From: Halobaculum roseum
GTDB taxonomy: Archaea; Halobacteriota; Halobacteria; Halobacteriales; Haloferacaceae
Direction: 5' to 3'
Length of the DNA stretch: 64,000 nt
Assembly (NCBI RefSeq): GCF_019880245.1
Contig: NZ_CP082286.1
Coordinates: 1,134,521-1,198,520, forward strand
Below, one piece after another: positions 24,293 to 33,903 of this stretch (positions are counted from its first letter, which is position 1; the number at the start of each line of letters is the position of its first letter). Made by a program: the position numbers and the translations under genes. The notes under the pieces were generated by a model. The model was given only the letters and a program-made list of their open reading frames with translations, had not been told where the DNA came from and made no database searches.

Positions 24293-25801
24293 CTACGGGA
24301 CGACCGTCGTCGCGACCGACTGGGCCGTCTCGATGACCGGCGCGAAGCCGGGGAGCAGCAGCAGCGTCGCGACGGCGGCGAACACGACCGCGGCGTACAG
24401 CGCCGTCGGCGTCGACGCGAGCTCGAACTCGCCGACCGCGTCGTCGAGCCACAGCGCCTTCACGACGCGGCTGTAGTAGAACAGCGACAGCGCGCTGTTG
24501 ACGGCCCCGACGGCCGCGAGCCACCAGAAGCCGGCGTCGATCGCGCCCATGAACAGGAAGTACTTCGAGAAGAACCCGCCGAACGGGGGCAGCCCCGCCA
24601 GCGAGAACATGAACACGGACATGGCGACCGACGCCATCGGCGCCCGGCTCGCCAGCCCCGCGTAGTCGTCGAAGGTCCGGCCGATCTCCCAGTGTTCCGC
24701 GAGCGCGACGAACAGGAACGCGCCGGTGTTCATGAAGCCGTACACGAGCAGGTGCGCCATCGACGCGCCGATCACGTCGCCGCCGGCGCCGCCGGTGAAG
24801 GCGGCCAGGCCGATGAGCGCGTAACCCGCGTGCCCGATCGAGGAATACGCGAGCATGCGCTTGACCTCCTCCTGGGTCGCGGCCGCGAAGTTCCCGAGCG
24901 TCATCGTGACGACCGCGAGCACCTGGAACAGGAGCACCCAGTCGATGCCGGCGTCCAGCGGGAAGCCGACGACGAACACGCGGAACGCGAGCGCGAAGCC
25001 GGCCGCCTTCGAGGCCGACGAGAGGAACGCGGAGACGGGCGCGGGCGCGCCCTCGTACGCCTCCGGCGCCCAGAAGTGGAACGGGACGGAGGCGGTCTTG
25101 AACGCGAACCCGCCGGCGACCATCAGGATACCCACGGCGGCGACGCCGGTGAGTCCCTCGACGCCGCCCGCGAGCGCGTCGTACACGTCCGGCAGCAGGA
25201 GGCTCCCGGTCGCGGCGTACACCAGCGAGATGCCGAACGCGAACACCGACGACGACAGCGCGCCGATGAGGAAGTACTTCAGGCCCGCCTCGACGCTGCC
25301 GGCGTTCCGCTTGAGGAACGCCACCAGCGCGTACGACGGCAGCGATGCCAGTTCCAGCGCGATGAACGCCACGGCCAGGGAGTTGGCCGCCGCCATCAGC
25401 GCCATCCCGGTCGCCGCGAACAGCACCAGCGAGTAGAACTCCGCCCGGTACGGGTGGTCGCTGAGGTAGTCGTAGCTCGCGACCACGACGAGCGCGGTCA
25501 CGGAGGCGAACACGGCCTGGAAGAACAGCGCCATCCCGTCGACGACGAGCGCGTCGCCGAACAGCGCGATGGCGCCGCCGGTGCCCGCCTGCCCGGTGCC
25601 GGCCGAGAGGAACCAGCCGGCGAACCCGAGCGACGCGAGCGACCCGACGGTCGCGATGCCGGCCAACAGCGCCGGCCGGGAGTCGTCGGGGTCGATACTG
25701 TCGACGGCGATCAGCACGAGGCCGGTCGCCGCGAGCGCCAGCGCCGGCGCGAGCGCGGTCCAGGAGGGGAGCTGGTCGGCCTGCAGGAGCACGGGATCCA
25801 T
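24293..25801 (-). CDS. nuoN: Complex I-like antiporter subunit N
   Basis: A 502-residue membrane protein with about 14 helices, one of three Mrp-antiporter-like subunits that pump protons in complex I. Characteristic stretches are ELASLPSYALVAFLKR (the glutamate of TM5), GLKYFLIGALSSSVFAFGIS and KTASVPFHFWAPEAYEGAP (about 260-278), with the conserved Lys and the His-rich loop. It is the last gene of the nuo operon; its start overlaps the nuoM stop at 25801. Confidence 0.95.
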   Translation of the reverse strand: MDPVLLQADQLPSWTALAPALALAATGLVLIAVDSIDPDDSRPALLAGIATVGSLASLGFAGWFLSAGTGQAGTGGAIALFGDALVVDGMALFFQAVFASVTALVVVASYDYLSDHPYRAEFYSLVLFAATGMALMAAANSLAVAFIALELASLPSYALVAFLKRNAGSVEAGLKYFLIGALSSSVFAFGISLVYAATGSLLLPDVYDALAGGVEGLTGVAAVGILMVAGGFAFKTASVPFHFWAPEAYEGAPAPVSAFLSSASKAAGFALAFRVFVVGFPLDAGIDWVLLFQVLAVVTMTLGNFAAATQEEVKRMLAYSSIGHAGYALIGLAAFTGGAGGDVIGASMAHLLVYGFMNTGAFLFVALAEHWEIGRTFDDYAGLASRAPMASVAMSVFMFSLAGLPPFGGFFSKYFLFMGAIDAGFWWLAAVGAVNSALSLFYYSRVVKALWLDDAVGEFELASTPTALYAAVVFAAVATLLLLPGFAPVIETAQSVATTVVP

Positions 25802-27342
25802 CAGGCACCACCCCCGACGACCGCGACCACCGGCTCGATCGCGTCAGTGATCATCTCGAAGAAGATATTCGGCGCGACGCCGAGCGCGATGGTGCAAAGC
25901 AGCAGCACCGCCAGCGGCGCCACGTCGTGGAAGTGCGCGCGGCGCACCTCGTAGTCCGTCTCCAGGGAGAACTCCCCGAACAGCGTGCGCTGCATCGCGA
26001 ACAGGAGGTAGCCGGCCACGATGACGATGCCGAACATCGACGCCGCCGTGAACAGCGGCGCCGACGGGATCACCGTCGAGGCGAACGCCCCCTGGAAGAT
26101 GAAGTACTCGGCGGCGAAGCCGGCCATGAGCGGCAGGCCCATGTAGCCGAACGCGCCGGCGACGAGGATGCCCACCGTCACGGGCATCCGGTCGGCCATC
26201 CCGGACATGTCGCCCACCATGCGCGTGTGGGTGACGTTGTAGATGACGCCGACCGCCATGAACATCAGCCCGGAGATGAGACCGTGTGCGACCATCTGGA
26301 ACGTCGCGCCGCCGATCCCGAGACCCGTGTACGCGATGAGCCCGAGGATGACGTACCCCATCGAGGAGACGGAGGAGTACGCGACGATGCGCTTGAGGTC
26401 CTGCTGTGCCAGCGCGAGCATCGCGCCGTAGATGACCGAGACGACGGCGACGGCAGCGATGACCGTCGCGACGAGCGGCCGCGTCGCCACGTCCGGCAGC
26501 ATGGTGAAGTTGAACCGCAGCAGGGCGTACGTCCCCATCTTCAGGAGGACGCCCGCCAGCATCACCGACACCGGCGTCGGCGCCTCGACGTGGGCGTCCG
26601 GCAGCCAGGTGTGGAACGGGACGACGGGCACCTTCACCGCGAAGCCCGCGAACATGGCCGCGAAGGCGGCCAGCTTCAGCGTCGCCGGATCGAGCCCGAC
26701 GAAGCTACTCAACTCCCCGGCCTGCAACGACTGCGTGATCTCAGGCAGCCCGAACGAGCCGACGGGGAGGTTGAACACCAGCGCCATGAACGCGATGAAC
26801 ATCGCGAGGCTGGCGATGTTCGTGTAGACGAAGAACTTGATCGCGGCGTACTTCCGGCGCGGGCCGCCCCACACGCCGATGAGGAAGTACATCGGGACCA
26901 GCACGGCCTCCCAGAAGACGAACCACAGGAAGAAGTCGAGCGCGGTGAACACGCCCAGCAGGTTCGCCTCCATGAACAGCATCAGGCCGTAGAACTGCGA
27001 CTGGCGCGTGTCGATCGGCGTCCACGCCGACACGATCGCCAGCGAGGACAGCACCGTCGAGAGGACGACCAGCGGGAGGCTGATCCCGTCGACGCCGACG
27101 AACCACTGGAGGTCGTAGCCGGCGACCGTCAGCCAGTCGAGCTGCGTTTCGTAGGCGATGCTCCCGGCCATGAGCGCGTTCCCGCCGGCGTCGAAGCCGG
27201 CCCACATGTACAGGCTCCCGACGACCGGCAGGAGGCTCAGCGCGAACGCGAGCTTACCCGCGTACCTGTCGGGCGCCAGCATGACGACCAGCGCGGCGAG
27301 GAACGTGACTCCGATGAGTGCTTCGATTATCACAGTAACCAC
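25801..27342 (-). CDS. nuoM: Complex I-like antiporter subunit M
   Basis: A 513-residue membrane protein with about 14 helices, homologous to NuoM/ND4. Signature segments are FFLWFVFWEAVLVPMYFLIG (the conserved Glu of TM5), GFAVKVPVVPFHTWLPDAHV (about 213-232, key Lys) and VEAPTPVSVMLAGVLLKMGT. It contributes a proton channel. The gene overlaps nuoL by 13 nt upstream and abuts nuoN downstream, showing tight translational coupling. Confidence 0.95.
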   Translation of the reverse strand: MVTVIIEALIGVTFLAALVVMLAPDRYAGKLAFALSLLPVVGSLYMWAGFDAGGNALMAGSIAYETQLDWLTVAGYDLQWFVGVDGISLPLVVLSTVLSSLAIVSAWTPIDTRQSQFYGLMLFMEANLLGVFTALDFFLWFVFWEAVLVPMYFLIGVWGGPRRKYAAIKFFVYTNIASLAMFIAFMALVFNLPVGSFGLPEITQSLQAGELSSFVGLDPATLKLAAFAAMFAGFAVKVPVVPFHTWLPDAHVEAPTPVSVMLAGVLLKMGTYALLRFNFTMLPDVATRPLVATVIAAVAVVSVIYGAMLALAQQDLKRIVAYSSVSSMGYVILGLIAYTGLGIGGATFQMVAHGLISGLMFMAVGVIYNVTHTRMVGDMSGMADRMPVTVGILVAGAFGYMGLPLMAGFAAEYFIFQGAFASTVIPSAPLFTAASMFGIVIVAGYLLFAMQRTLFGEFSLETDYEVRRAHFHDVAPLAVLLLCTIALGVAPNIFFEMITDAIEPVVAVVGGGA

Positions 27343-29375
27343 CCCCCGAGAACCCCGAAGACGACGAGCAGCGCCGTCAGCCCCAGCGTCACCAGCGCGG
27401 CGTAGTTACTCACGACGCCGGTCTGGATGCGCCGGATGCGCGAGCCGGAGAACAGGCTCACGCTGGAGACGGCGTTCACGGCGCCGTCGACGACGCCCTG
27501 GTCGAAGGTGTCCGCGGCGCGGGCGAGGGGGAGCACGACCCGGTTCGCGAGGTACACCTGATACTCGTCCTGGTAGTAGTTGTCGTACAGCAGGTCCTTC
27601 ACGGAGCCGAGCTTGTCGGTGTGCTCGACGGGCTCGGGAACCGCGTACAGGCGGTAGGCGAGCCCCAGGCCCAGCAGCGCCAGCCCGAGCGACACCGCCG
27701 CGCCCAGCAGGACCGTCGTCACCTCGCTGCCCGCGAGATACACCGAGGAGTACGGGTCGATCTCGCCGTAGTGGTGGACCGTCAGGTCCGTAAAGCCGCC
27801 GTCGAGCCACGCGTGGAGGAAGTCCACGTGCGCGCCCGTGAGGGTGCGAACCGGCGCGAGGTTGACCGCGCCCGCGACCGTCGCGAGCACGCCCAGCACC
27901 GCGAGCGGCCCCTTCACGTTCCAGCGGACCGACTCGGGCGACTCCGCCTCCTCGGTGCGGGCGTCGCCGTGGAAGGTGAGGAACACCATCCGGAAGGTGT
28001 AGAACGCGGTGACGGGTACCGCCAGCAGGCCGAAGACGTAGCCGAGCAGCAGGAGCGGCTGGCCGTCCAGCCCGTGAACGAGCGAGTAGTAGAGGACCTC
28101 GTCCTTCGACCAGAAGCCGGCGAACGGGAAGATGCCCGCAAGCGCCAGCGACCCGGCGAGGAACGAGTAGTACGTCACGGGCATCTTGTCCTTCAGCCCG
28201 CCCATGTCCCACATGTTCTCGTTGTGGTGCATCGCGAGGATGACCGAGCCGGCGCCGAGGAACAGCAGCGCCTTGAAGAACGCGTGGGTCAGCAGGTGGA
28301 ACGTCGCGGCCACGTAGCCGCCCGCGCCGAGCGCGAGCATCATGTAGCCGTACTGCGAGATGGTGGAGTACGCGAGCACCTGCTTCAGCTCGCGCTTCAC
28401 GATGCCCATCGTGCCGGCGAACAGCGCCGTGAAGCCGCCGACGAGGGCGATGACGCCCAGAGCCGTCGGCGAGACGGCGTAGAAGCCGTACATCCGGGCG
28501 ACGAGGTAGACCCCGGCGGCGACCATCGTCGCCGCGTGGATGAGCGCCGAGACCGGGGTCGGGCCCTCCATCGCGTCGGGGAGCCACGTGTGCAGCGGGA
28601 ACTGCGCGGACTTGCCGATCACGCCGCCGAGCACGAGCAGGCCGACGACGGTGAACCACGCCTCGGTGCCGAGCCCGAGGAACGTGTTCGCCGCGAACTC
28701 GCCCGCGAGCGCCTGTTCGGCCAGCACCGGGAAGGCGTTCTCCCCGGCGAACTGCGCGGTGCCGAACGTCGCGAACACGGCGACGACGCCGATCAGGAAG
28801 AAGTAGTCGCCGAAGCGGGTGACGAGGAACGCCTTCTTCGCGGCCGACGGCGGGCCGGGCTCGCGGAAGTGGAAGCCGATGAGGAGATACGAACACAGCC
28901 CCACCAGCTCGAAGAACATGAACGCCATCAGGAGGTTGTCGGCGACGACGAACCCGAGCATGGACGCCGTGAACAGGCCGAGCCCGGCGTAGTAGCGCGG
29001 GAGGCCGGTCTGGCCGTCGTCGTTCATGTAGCCGAGCGAGAACACGTGCACCAGCAGGGCGATGAGCGTCACGATGACGAGCATCATCGACGACAGCGGG
29101 TCGATGAGCAGGCCGAACGTCAGCTCGATCCCCTCCGTGCCCGGCACCGCGCCGGCGGCCCACGTGTAGATCGTTTCGTCGTACACCTCGCCCCCAGCCA
29201 CGGCGGCGGCCATCGCGACCGACAGCACCAGCGACCCCGCGGTCGCCGCGATGCCGGGGATGGCGCCGCCCTTCGGGAGCAGGTCACGCCCCGAGAGGGC
29301 CGTCCCGAGCGCGATCAGGAACGAGAGGAACGGGAGCAGTACGATGGCCGGCCCGAAGTCGAAGATTCCTGCCAT
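27330..29375 (-). CDS. nuoL: Complex I-like antiporter subunit L
   Basis: A 681-residue membrane protein, NuoL/ND5 type, with about 16 helices. Core motifs are FFELVGLCSYLLIGFHF (TM5 glutamate), GKSAQFPLHTWLPDAMEGPT (about 238-257) and VSALIHAATMVAAGVYLV, followed by a long C-terminal part that in complex I contains the lateral helix along the membrane arm. It starts 4 nt before the nuoK stop region. It overlaps nuoM by 13 nt. Confidence 0.95.
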   Translation of the reverse strand: MAGIFDFGPAIVLLPFLSFLIALGTALSGRDLLPKGGAIPGIAATAGSLVLSVAMAAAVAGGEVYDETIYTWAAGAVPGTEGIELTFGLLIDPLSSMMLVIVTLIALLVHVFSLGYMNDDGQTGLPRYYAGLGLFTASMLGFVVADNLLMAFMFFELVGLCSYLLIGFHFREPGPPSAAKKAFLVTRFGDYFFLIGVVAVFATFGTAQFAGENAFPVLAEQALAGEFAANTFLGLGTEAWFTVVGLLVLGGVIGKSAQFPLHTWLPDAMEGPTPVSALIHAATMVAAGVYLVARMYGFYAVSPTALGVIALVGGFTALFAGTMGIVKRELKQVLAYSTISQYGYMMLALGAGGYVAATFHLLTHAFFKALLFLGAGSVILAMHHNENMWDMGGLKDKMPVTYYSFLAGSLALAGIFPFAGFWSKDEVLYYSLVHGLDGQPLLLLGYVFGLLAVPVTAFYTFRMVFLTFHGDARTEEAESPESVRWNVKGPLAVLGVLATVAGAVNLAPVRTLTGAHVDFLHAWLDGGFTDLTVHHYGEIDPYSSVYLAGSEVTTVLLGAAVSLGLALLGLGLAYRLYAVPEPVEHTDKLGSVKDLLYDNYYQDEYQVYLANRVVLPLARAADTFDQGVVDGAVNAVSSVSLFSGSRIRRIQTGVVSNYAALVTLGLTALLVVFGVLGGWLL

Positions 29376-29378
29376 ATG

Positions 29379-29681
29379 TTACCACCTCATCGTCGTCGCT
29401 TCGGTCACGTCGATCTCCTTGAAGTTGCGGTACAGCACGAGGATGATCCCGATGCCGATGGCGACCTCGGCGGCCGCCAGCGCCATCGTGAACAGGCCGA
29501 ACGTCTGGCCCGTCACGTTCCCCCAGTAGTAGGAGAACGCGACGAGGTTGATGTTGGCCGCGTTGAGCATCAGCTCGACCGACATCAGGAACAACAGCGC
29601 GTTCCGGCGCGTCAACAGCCCGAACACGCCGATACAGAAGACGGCGGCCGCCAGGAGCAGGTAGTACTGCGGCGGCACCAT
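29379..29681 (-). CDS. nuoK: Complex I-like subunit K
   Basis: A 100-residue protein with three helices. The conserved glutamates of NuoK/ND4L, which take part in proton transfer, are found in LMSVELMLNAANINLV and in the AAAEVAIGIGIILVLYRN segment. The order J2-K-L with overlapping starts is standard. Confidence 0.94.
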   Translation of the reverse strand: MVPPQYYLLLAAAVFCIGVFGLLTRRNALLFLMSVELMLNAANINLVAFSYYWGNVTGQTFGLFTMALAAAEVAIGIGIILVLYRNFKEIDVTEATTMRW

Positions 29682-30061
29682 CAGTCCTCACCTCCGCGGA
29701 GCTTGTCGCGGATCTCCCGTCCGCCGTCGGTGAGCACGCCCCCGATGCCGCCGTCCTCGTCGCGCTTCGCGAGGAACACCGCCCCGTCGATCGCCACGTC
29801 GAGCACGATCGCGATGAGGACGAACGCCACGACGAAGCCCTCGCCCGAGACGACCGTCCCGGAGATGGCCTCCGTGTCGACGTTGAACATCGCGTAGCCG
29901 ATGCTCGCGGTGATCGACGCACCCTCGGGGAACCCGGCGGGCTCCCCGAAGGAGGCCTGCAGGAACACGATCGCGAGAACGGCGAACAGCGCGACGGCCG
30001 CCAGGCCGGGAAGCAGGTGCCCCCCGAGCTTCAGCCGCGGTCGCGAGCCGGCGTCGCTCAC
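29681..30061 (-). CDS. nuoJ2: Complex I-like subunit J, second half
   Basis: A 126-residue protein with two or three helices (LLPGLAAVALFAVLAIVFLQ and VVAFVLIAIVLDVAIDGAVF) corresponding to the C-terminal part of NuoJ/ND6. In haloarchaea NuoJ is split into two genes, J1 and J2, and this is the second. It overlaps J1 by 4 nt and nuoK by 1 nt. Confidence 0.85.
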   Translation of the reverse strand: MSDAGSRPRLKLGGHLLPGLAAVALFAVLAIVFLQASFGEPAGFPEGASITASIGYAMFNVDTEAISGTVVSGEGFVVAFVLIAIVLDVAIDGAVFLAKRDEDGGIGGVLTDGGREIRDKLRGGED

Positions 30062-30333
30062 GCGTCGCTCACCCCGAGTTGCTCCGGTTCAGCCTCCCTG
30101 CGCACCAGCATCACGGCGAACGTGATGAGGATCAGGACCCCGCCCACGTAGACGAGGATCTGCATGGCGGCCAGCAGCTCCGCCTGCAACATCACGTAGT
30201 GCACCGCGACGCTGAGAAGCGCGGCCCCGAGGAGGAGTGCGGAGTGCCACACGTCCTCGACGAGCACCACGCCCAAACTGCTCCCCACGGTGACGAGGGC
30301 GAACAGCGCGAACGCGATAGTCTCTACAACCAT
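30058..30333 (-). CDS. nuoJ1: Complex I-like subunit J, first half
   Basis: A 91-residue protein with three helices. AEVL-like LQAELLAAMQILVYVGGVLILITFA is the conserved NuoJ TM3 pi-bulge region, with Tyr and Gly typical of ND6. It is the first gene after the 360-bp gap in the operon, and a strong TATA box lies about 100 nt upstream, so a second transcript J-K-L-M-N may start here. Confidence 0.9.
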   Translation of the reverse strand: MVVETIAFALFALVTVGSSLGVVLVEDVWHSALLLGAALLSVAVHYVMLQAELLAAMQILVYVGGVLILITFAVMLVRREAEPEQLGVSDA

Positions 30334-30693
30334 TACGGGACACTCCCGCCGGAGTCCGTTTGAAGGTTTCGAGAACGTTTGCGCGTGTGGGTGCGCGTGT
30401 GCGGATTCCGCGCGGTCCGGGCCGGATCGCTTTTATAGGTATTTCGGAGAGGCGCCGATCCCGGAGTCCGTCCCCACGGCGCTCGCCCGACGAGGGGTCC
30501 GCGCGCCGCTATCGGCCCTCGGATCGGCGCACGCCTGACCGCCGACGGGGCGGGATCCGGCCGCGCGCGCAACGTGGGAGTCGCGGCCGAGCGGAACTAG
30601 ACGAGACGAACGCCCCGGTCACACCGGCAGCTACCGAGTCAGCGAACGAACGGGTGGAGAACCCGAGAACGTCGAACCGCGTCGGTCCGACGG
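30334..30693. other. 360-bp gap inside the nuo operon
   Basis: No credible coding sequence on either strand; all frames give Arg/Pro-rich shadow translations. It includes a TATA box facing nuoJ1 and two GTGTGGGTGCGCGTGTGCGG-like GT/GC-rich runs around 30385-30404. The rest holds nothing I can recognise. Confidence 0.6.
30430..30439 (-). promoter_or_regulatory. Internal TATA box before nuoJ1
   Basis: On the minus strand this reads CCTATAAAAG, the best TATA box in the window, ending 97 nt before the nuoJ1 ATG. Transcription would start near 30405-30410, giving a leader of about 75 nt, unusual in a mostly leaderless organism. The same element read on the plus strand (TTTTATAGG) faces no gene. 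Confidence 0.65.
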
Positions 30694-31155
30694 TTACTGG
30701 TAGTCGATCTCGCCGTCGCCCTCGCCGATCCAGGCGCCGCGGTCGGGCTCGCGCGAGGCGAGCGGGTCGATCCCCTTGTACCAGGGGACGTTCTTCAGCT
30801 GTTCCTTGTTGTAGACGAACTCGTCTTTCGTGTCGGCGGTGAACTCGAAGTTCTGCGTCAGCAGGATGGCGTCCACCGGACACACCTCCTCGCACAGCCG
30901 GCAGTAGATGCACTGGCCGATGTGGAGGTTGTACTGTTCGCCGTTGCGCTGGTCGTCCTGCACGATCTGGATCGTGTCGTTCGGACAGACGTTCTCACAC
31001 TGGCGGCACCAGATGCACCGCTCCTGGGAGAACTTGTGGACCCCGCGGAACCGCGGGCTCACCTCGGGCGCGACGTCCGGGTACTCGACCGTGAACGTCT
31101 TGCCGTCCAGCGCGTGCTTCATCGTCGTCGCCATTCCTTTGAGTAGTCCGATCAT
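30694..31155 (-). CDS. nuoI: Complex I-like subunit I (2x 4Fe-4S)
   Basis: A 153-residue ferredoxin-like subunit with two CxxCxxCxxxCP motifs, CIWCRQCENVCP (about 47-58) and CIYCRLCEEVCP (about 86-97). They bind clusters N6a and N6b, which pass electrons to subunit B. The start MIGLLKGMATTMKH provides the membrane-associated N-terminal helix. The gene begins 2 nt after the nuoH stop. Confidence 0.95.
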   Translation of the reverse strand: MIGLLKGMATTMKHALDGKTFTVEYPDVAPEVSPRFRGVHKFSQERCIWCRQCENVCPNDTIQIVQDDQRNGEQYNLHIGQCIYCRLCEEVCPVDAILLTQNFEFTADTKDEFVYNKEQLKNVPWYKGIDPLASREPDRGAWIGEGDGEIDYQ

Positions 31156-31157
31156 GG

Positions 31158-32234
31158 TTACGCGAGCACCCCCACGATGACCGCGGTGAGGACGAGGTTC
31201 GCAAACGCGAGCACGAGCATTCCCTTCCAGCCGATCTCGATGAACTGGTCCACACGAAGCCGTGGGACCGCCGAGCGCAGCCACTGGGTGAACAGGAAGA
31301 ACGCCCAGATCTTCGCGGTGAACCAGACGATCCCCAGCGCCGCCGGGCCGGGCCCGGCCGGCCCGCCGAGGAACAGCGTCGCCGCGATGGCGCCGCCCAG
31401 GAAGATGTGGATGAACTCGCCCAGGTAGATGAGCACGAAGTAGACGGAGGAGTACTCCGTCTGGTAGCCGGCGACGATCTCGGTGGGCGCCTCCGGGATG
31501 TCGAACGGGTTCCGGCCGACCTCCGCGACGTTCGCGACCACGAACAGCACGAACGCGAACGGGTTGACGAACGCGAACCACTGGGGGATCGCGATCCCGG
31601 CGACGCTGACGAACGTCGCCTGCTGGGCCTCGACGATCGCGCTCATCTGGAGCGACCCCGTGAACAGCACGACGGAGACGCCGGTGACGATGAGCGGGAT
31701 CTCGTAGGCGATGTTCGAGGCGACGGCGCGCAGGCCCCCGAGCAGGCTGTACTTGTTGTTCGACGCGTAGCCCATCATGATCAGCCCGACCGAGGCGATC
31801 GACGAGGCGGCGAACGCGAACGCCAGCCCCGTCTCGGGGTCGGCCAGCTGCAGGCCGCTTCCCATCGGGATGACCGCGAAGCCGAGCAGCGCCGAGAACG
31901 GGATGAGGATCGGACCGAGGTCCCACGCGGGACGGTCGGCGCCCTCGGGGACGATCAGCTCCTTCGAGAGGAGCCGGACCGCGTCGGCGACGATGACGAA
32001 CAGGCCGAACGGGCCGATCCGGTTGACCGCGATACGGTCGGTGAACGCCGCCGTGATCTTCCGTTTCGCCCACGGGCCCGCGAAGGCCGTGTTGATGAGC
32101 AGGAAGTTGGCGATGAGGAACGCGCCCAGCAGCGCGGCGACGATGTCGCCGGCGACGCCGAACGCGTCCAGTCCCAGCAGGTTCGCGATCGTGTCGGGGA
32201 GCATCCCCTGCTGAAGCGGGACCGCCCCGGTCAT
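31158..32234 (-). CDS. nuoH: Complex I-like subunit H
   Basis: A 358-residue membrane protein with eight or nine helices, NuoH/ND1. The quinone-cavity motifs are present: ADAVRLLSKELIVPEGADRP, and EVGRNPFDIPEAPTEIVAGY (about 233-252) with the conserved acidic residues, then EYSSVYFVLIYLGEF. Its ATG overlaps the nuoCD stop (ATGA at 32231-32234). Confidence 0.95.
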   Translation of the reverse strand: MTGAVPLQQGMLPDTIANLLGLDAFGVAGDIVAALLGAFLIANFLLINTAFAGPWAKRKITAAFTDRIAVNRIGPFGLFVIVADAVRLLSKELIVPEGADRPAWDLGPILIPFSALLGFAVIPMGSGLQLADPETGLAFAFAASSIASVGLIMMGYASNNKYSLLGGLRAVASNIAYEIPLIVTGVSVVLFTGSLQMSAIVEAQQATFVSVAGIAIPQWFAFVNPFAFVLFVVANVAEVGRNPFDIPEAPTEIVAGYQTEYSSVYFVLIYLGEFIHIFLGGAIAATLFLGGPAGPGPAALGIVWFTAKIWAFFLFTQWLRSAVPRLRVDQFIEIGWKGMLVLAFANLVLTAVIVGVLA

Positions 32235-33901
32235 CTGTCCACCTCGCCGAGGACGATGTCCAGGCTACCGAGCGCGGCGACGAGGTCGGGCACGTACTCG
32301 CCCTCGGCCATCTCCGGCAGCGTCTGGAGGTTCGAGAAGCACGGCGACCGGATCTTGAAGCGGGCCGGCTTGTCCGTGCCGTCCGAGCGCATGTAGATGC
32401 CGAGCTCGCCCTTGGCGCCCTCGACCGCGCGGTAGATCTCGGTGTCGTCGTCCGGCTTCAGCGTCCGCGGGACGTTGGCCTGGATGGTGCGGTCCTCCTC
32501 GGGCCAGTCCTCCAGCAGGTCGATGCACTGCTCGATGATCTTCGCGGACTCCTCGACCTCGCGCAGGCGCACGAGGAGGCGGCTGTAGTTGTCACAGCCG
32601 TCCTCGGTCACCACGTCCCAGTCGAGCTCGTCGTAGTAGCCGTACGGGTCGTCGCGGCGGAGGTCGTAGTCGATGCCGGAGCCGCGGGCGACGGGGCCCG
32701 TGGCGCCGTAGCTCTTCGCGACCTCCGGCGGCAGCACGCCGGTGTCGATGGTGCGCATCTGGAGGATCTCGTTGCCCGAGATGAGGTCGTGGTACTCCTC
32801 CAGCGCCTCCGGGAGGTCCTCGAGGAAGTCGCGGGTCTTCTCGAAGAACTCCTCGCGGGGCTCGGGCAGGTCCCAGACGACCCCGCCGAGGCGGAAGTAG
32901 TTGAACATGAGCCGCTGGCCCGTCAGGTCCTCGAGGATGTTCTGGGCCTTCTCGCGGTCCCGGATCGCGTACATGAAGATGGCGGTGAAGTCGCCGTACA
33001 CGTCGAGCGCGAACGTGCCGACCGCGAGCATGTGCGCGGCGATGCGGCACAGCTCCGCGCCCATCGTCCGGATGACCTGCGCGTACTCCGGCACCTCGAT
33101 GTCGGCCATGTCCTCGGCCGCGCGGGCGTACGCCCACTCGTTGAGCAGGCCCGCCGAGATGTAGTCCCAGCGGTCGGGATAGGGCATGATCTGGTGGCGG
33201 TAGGTGCCGTTCTGGCAGATCTGCTCCTCGCAGCGGTGGAGGTAGCCGATGTCGCTTTCCACGTCGGCGACCTGCTCGCCGTCCAGCGTCGTCTTCAGGT
33301 GGAGGACGCCGTGGGTCGCGGGGTGGTGGGGACCGATGTTGAGGAACATCGTGTCCGTGTCGTCCTCCCCGCGGTGGTCCTCCTGCAGCGGGTTCGCGTT
33401 CTCGCGCAGCGGGACGATCTGCGGGCGGTCCTGGTCGTAGTCCTCGGCCAGGGGGTGCCCCTGCCAGGACTCCGGCAGGAGGATGCGGCGGAGGTCGGGG
33501 TGGTCGTCATAGTCGATGCCGACCAGGTCGTACGCCTCGCGCTCGTGCCAGTCTGCCGTCCGGAACACCGGCTCGGCCGACTCGCTGACCGGGTTCTCGC
33601 GGTCGGCGGGGACGACGACGCTGACCTCCTGGGTCGGGTCGTCGAACTTCTTCAGGTGATAGATCGACTCGTAGCGGTCCTCGTACTCCTGGGCGGTGAC
33701 ACACGACAGGTGGTCGTACCCCGCCTCCTCCTTGAGCGTGGAGAGCACGTCCTGGACCGCGTCCGGCCGGATCACGTAGCCGGGCGCGTTCAGGTGCTCC
33801 TCGCGACCGATCACGTGATCGCCCAGCAGCTCGGCGAGCTCGTCGGGGGACTGTTCCTCGACCGGTGCCGGCACGTCCGGCTCGGGTTCTTCCAGGCTCA
33901 T
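32231..33901 (-). CDS. nuoCD: Fused complex I-like subunits C and D
   Basis: A 556-residue fusion. Residues about 35-165 are NuoC (30-kDa subunit, with the DWHEREAYDLVGIDYDDHP signature); residues about 180-556 are NuoD (49-kDa), with the quinone-site HHPATHGVLHL and the downstream GSGIDYDLRRDDPYGYYDEL region typical of archaeal and thermophilic complex I. C-D fusion is common in haloarchaea. The ATG at 33901 was chosen because the frame before it overlaps nuoB. The C-terminal SPCFSNLQTLPEM and DIVLGEVDR are the standard ending. Confidence 0.95.
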   Translation of the reverse strand: MSLEEPEPDVPAPVEEQSPDELAELLGDHVIGREEHLNAPGYVIRPDAVQDVLSTLKEEAGYDHLSCVTAQEYEDRYESIYHLKKFDDPTQEVSVVVPADRENPVSESAEPVFRTADWHEREAYDLVGIDYDDHPDLRRILLPESWQGHPLAEDYDQDRPQIVPLRENANPLQEDHRGEDDTDTMFLNIGPHHPATHGVLHLKTTLDGEQVADVESDIGYLHRCEEQICQNGTYRHQIMPYPDRWDYISAGLLNEWAYARAAEDMADIEVPEYAQVIRTMGAELCRIAAHMLAVGTFALDVYGDFTAIFMYAIRDREKAQNILEDLTGQRLMFNYFRLGGVVWDLPEPREEFFEKTRDFLEDLPEALEEYHDLISGNEILQMRTIDTGVLPPEVAKSYGATGPVARGSGIDYDLRRDDPYGYYDELDWDVVTEDGCDNYSRLLVRLREVEESAKIIEQCIDLLEDWPEEDRTIQANVPRTLKPDDDTEIYRAVEGAKGELGIYMRSDGTDKPARFKIRSPCFSNLQTLPEMAEGEYVPDLVAALGSLDIVLGEVDR

Positions 33902-33903
33902 GG

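Noticed and set aside
30360-30842. Possible small gene on the plus strand in the nuo gap
   Set aside because: Translation is Arg/Pro/Ser-rich without structure and overlaps nuoI; no start with a promoter.
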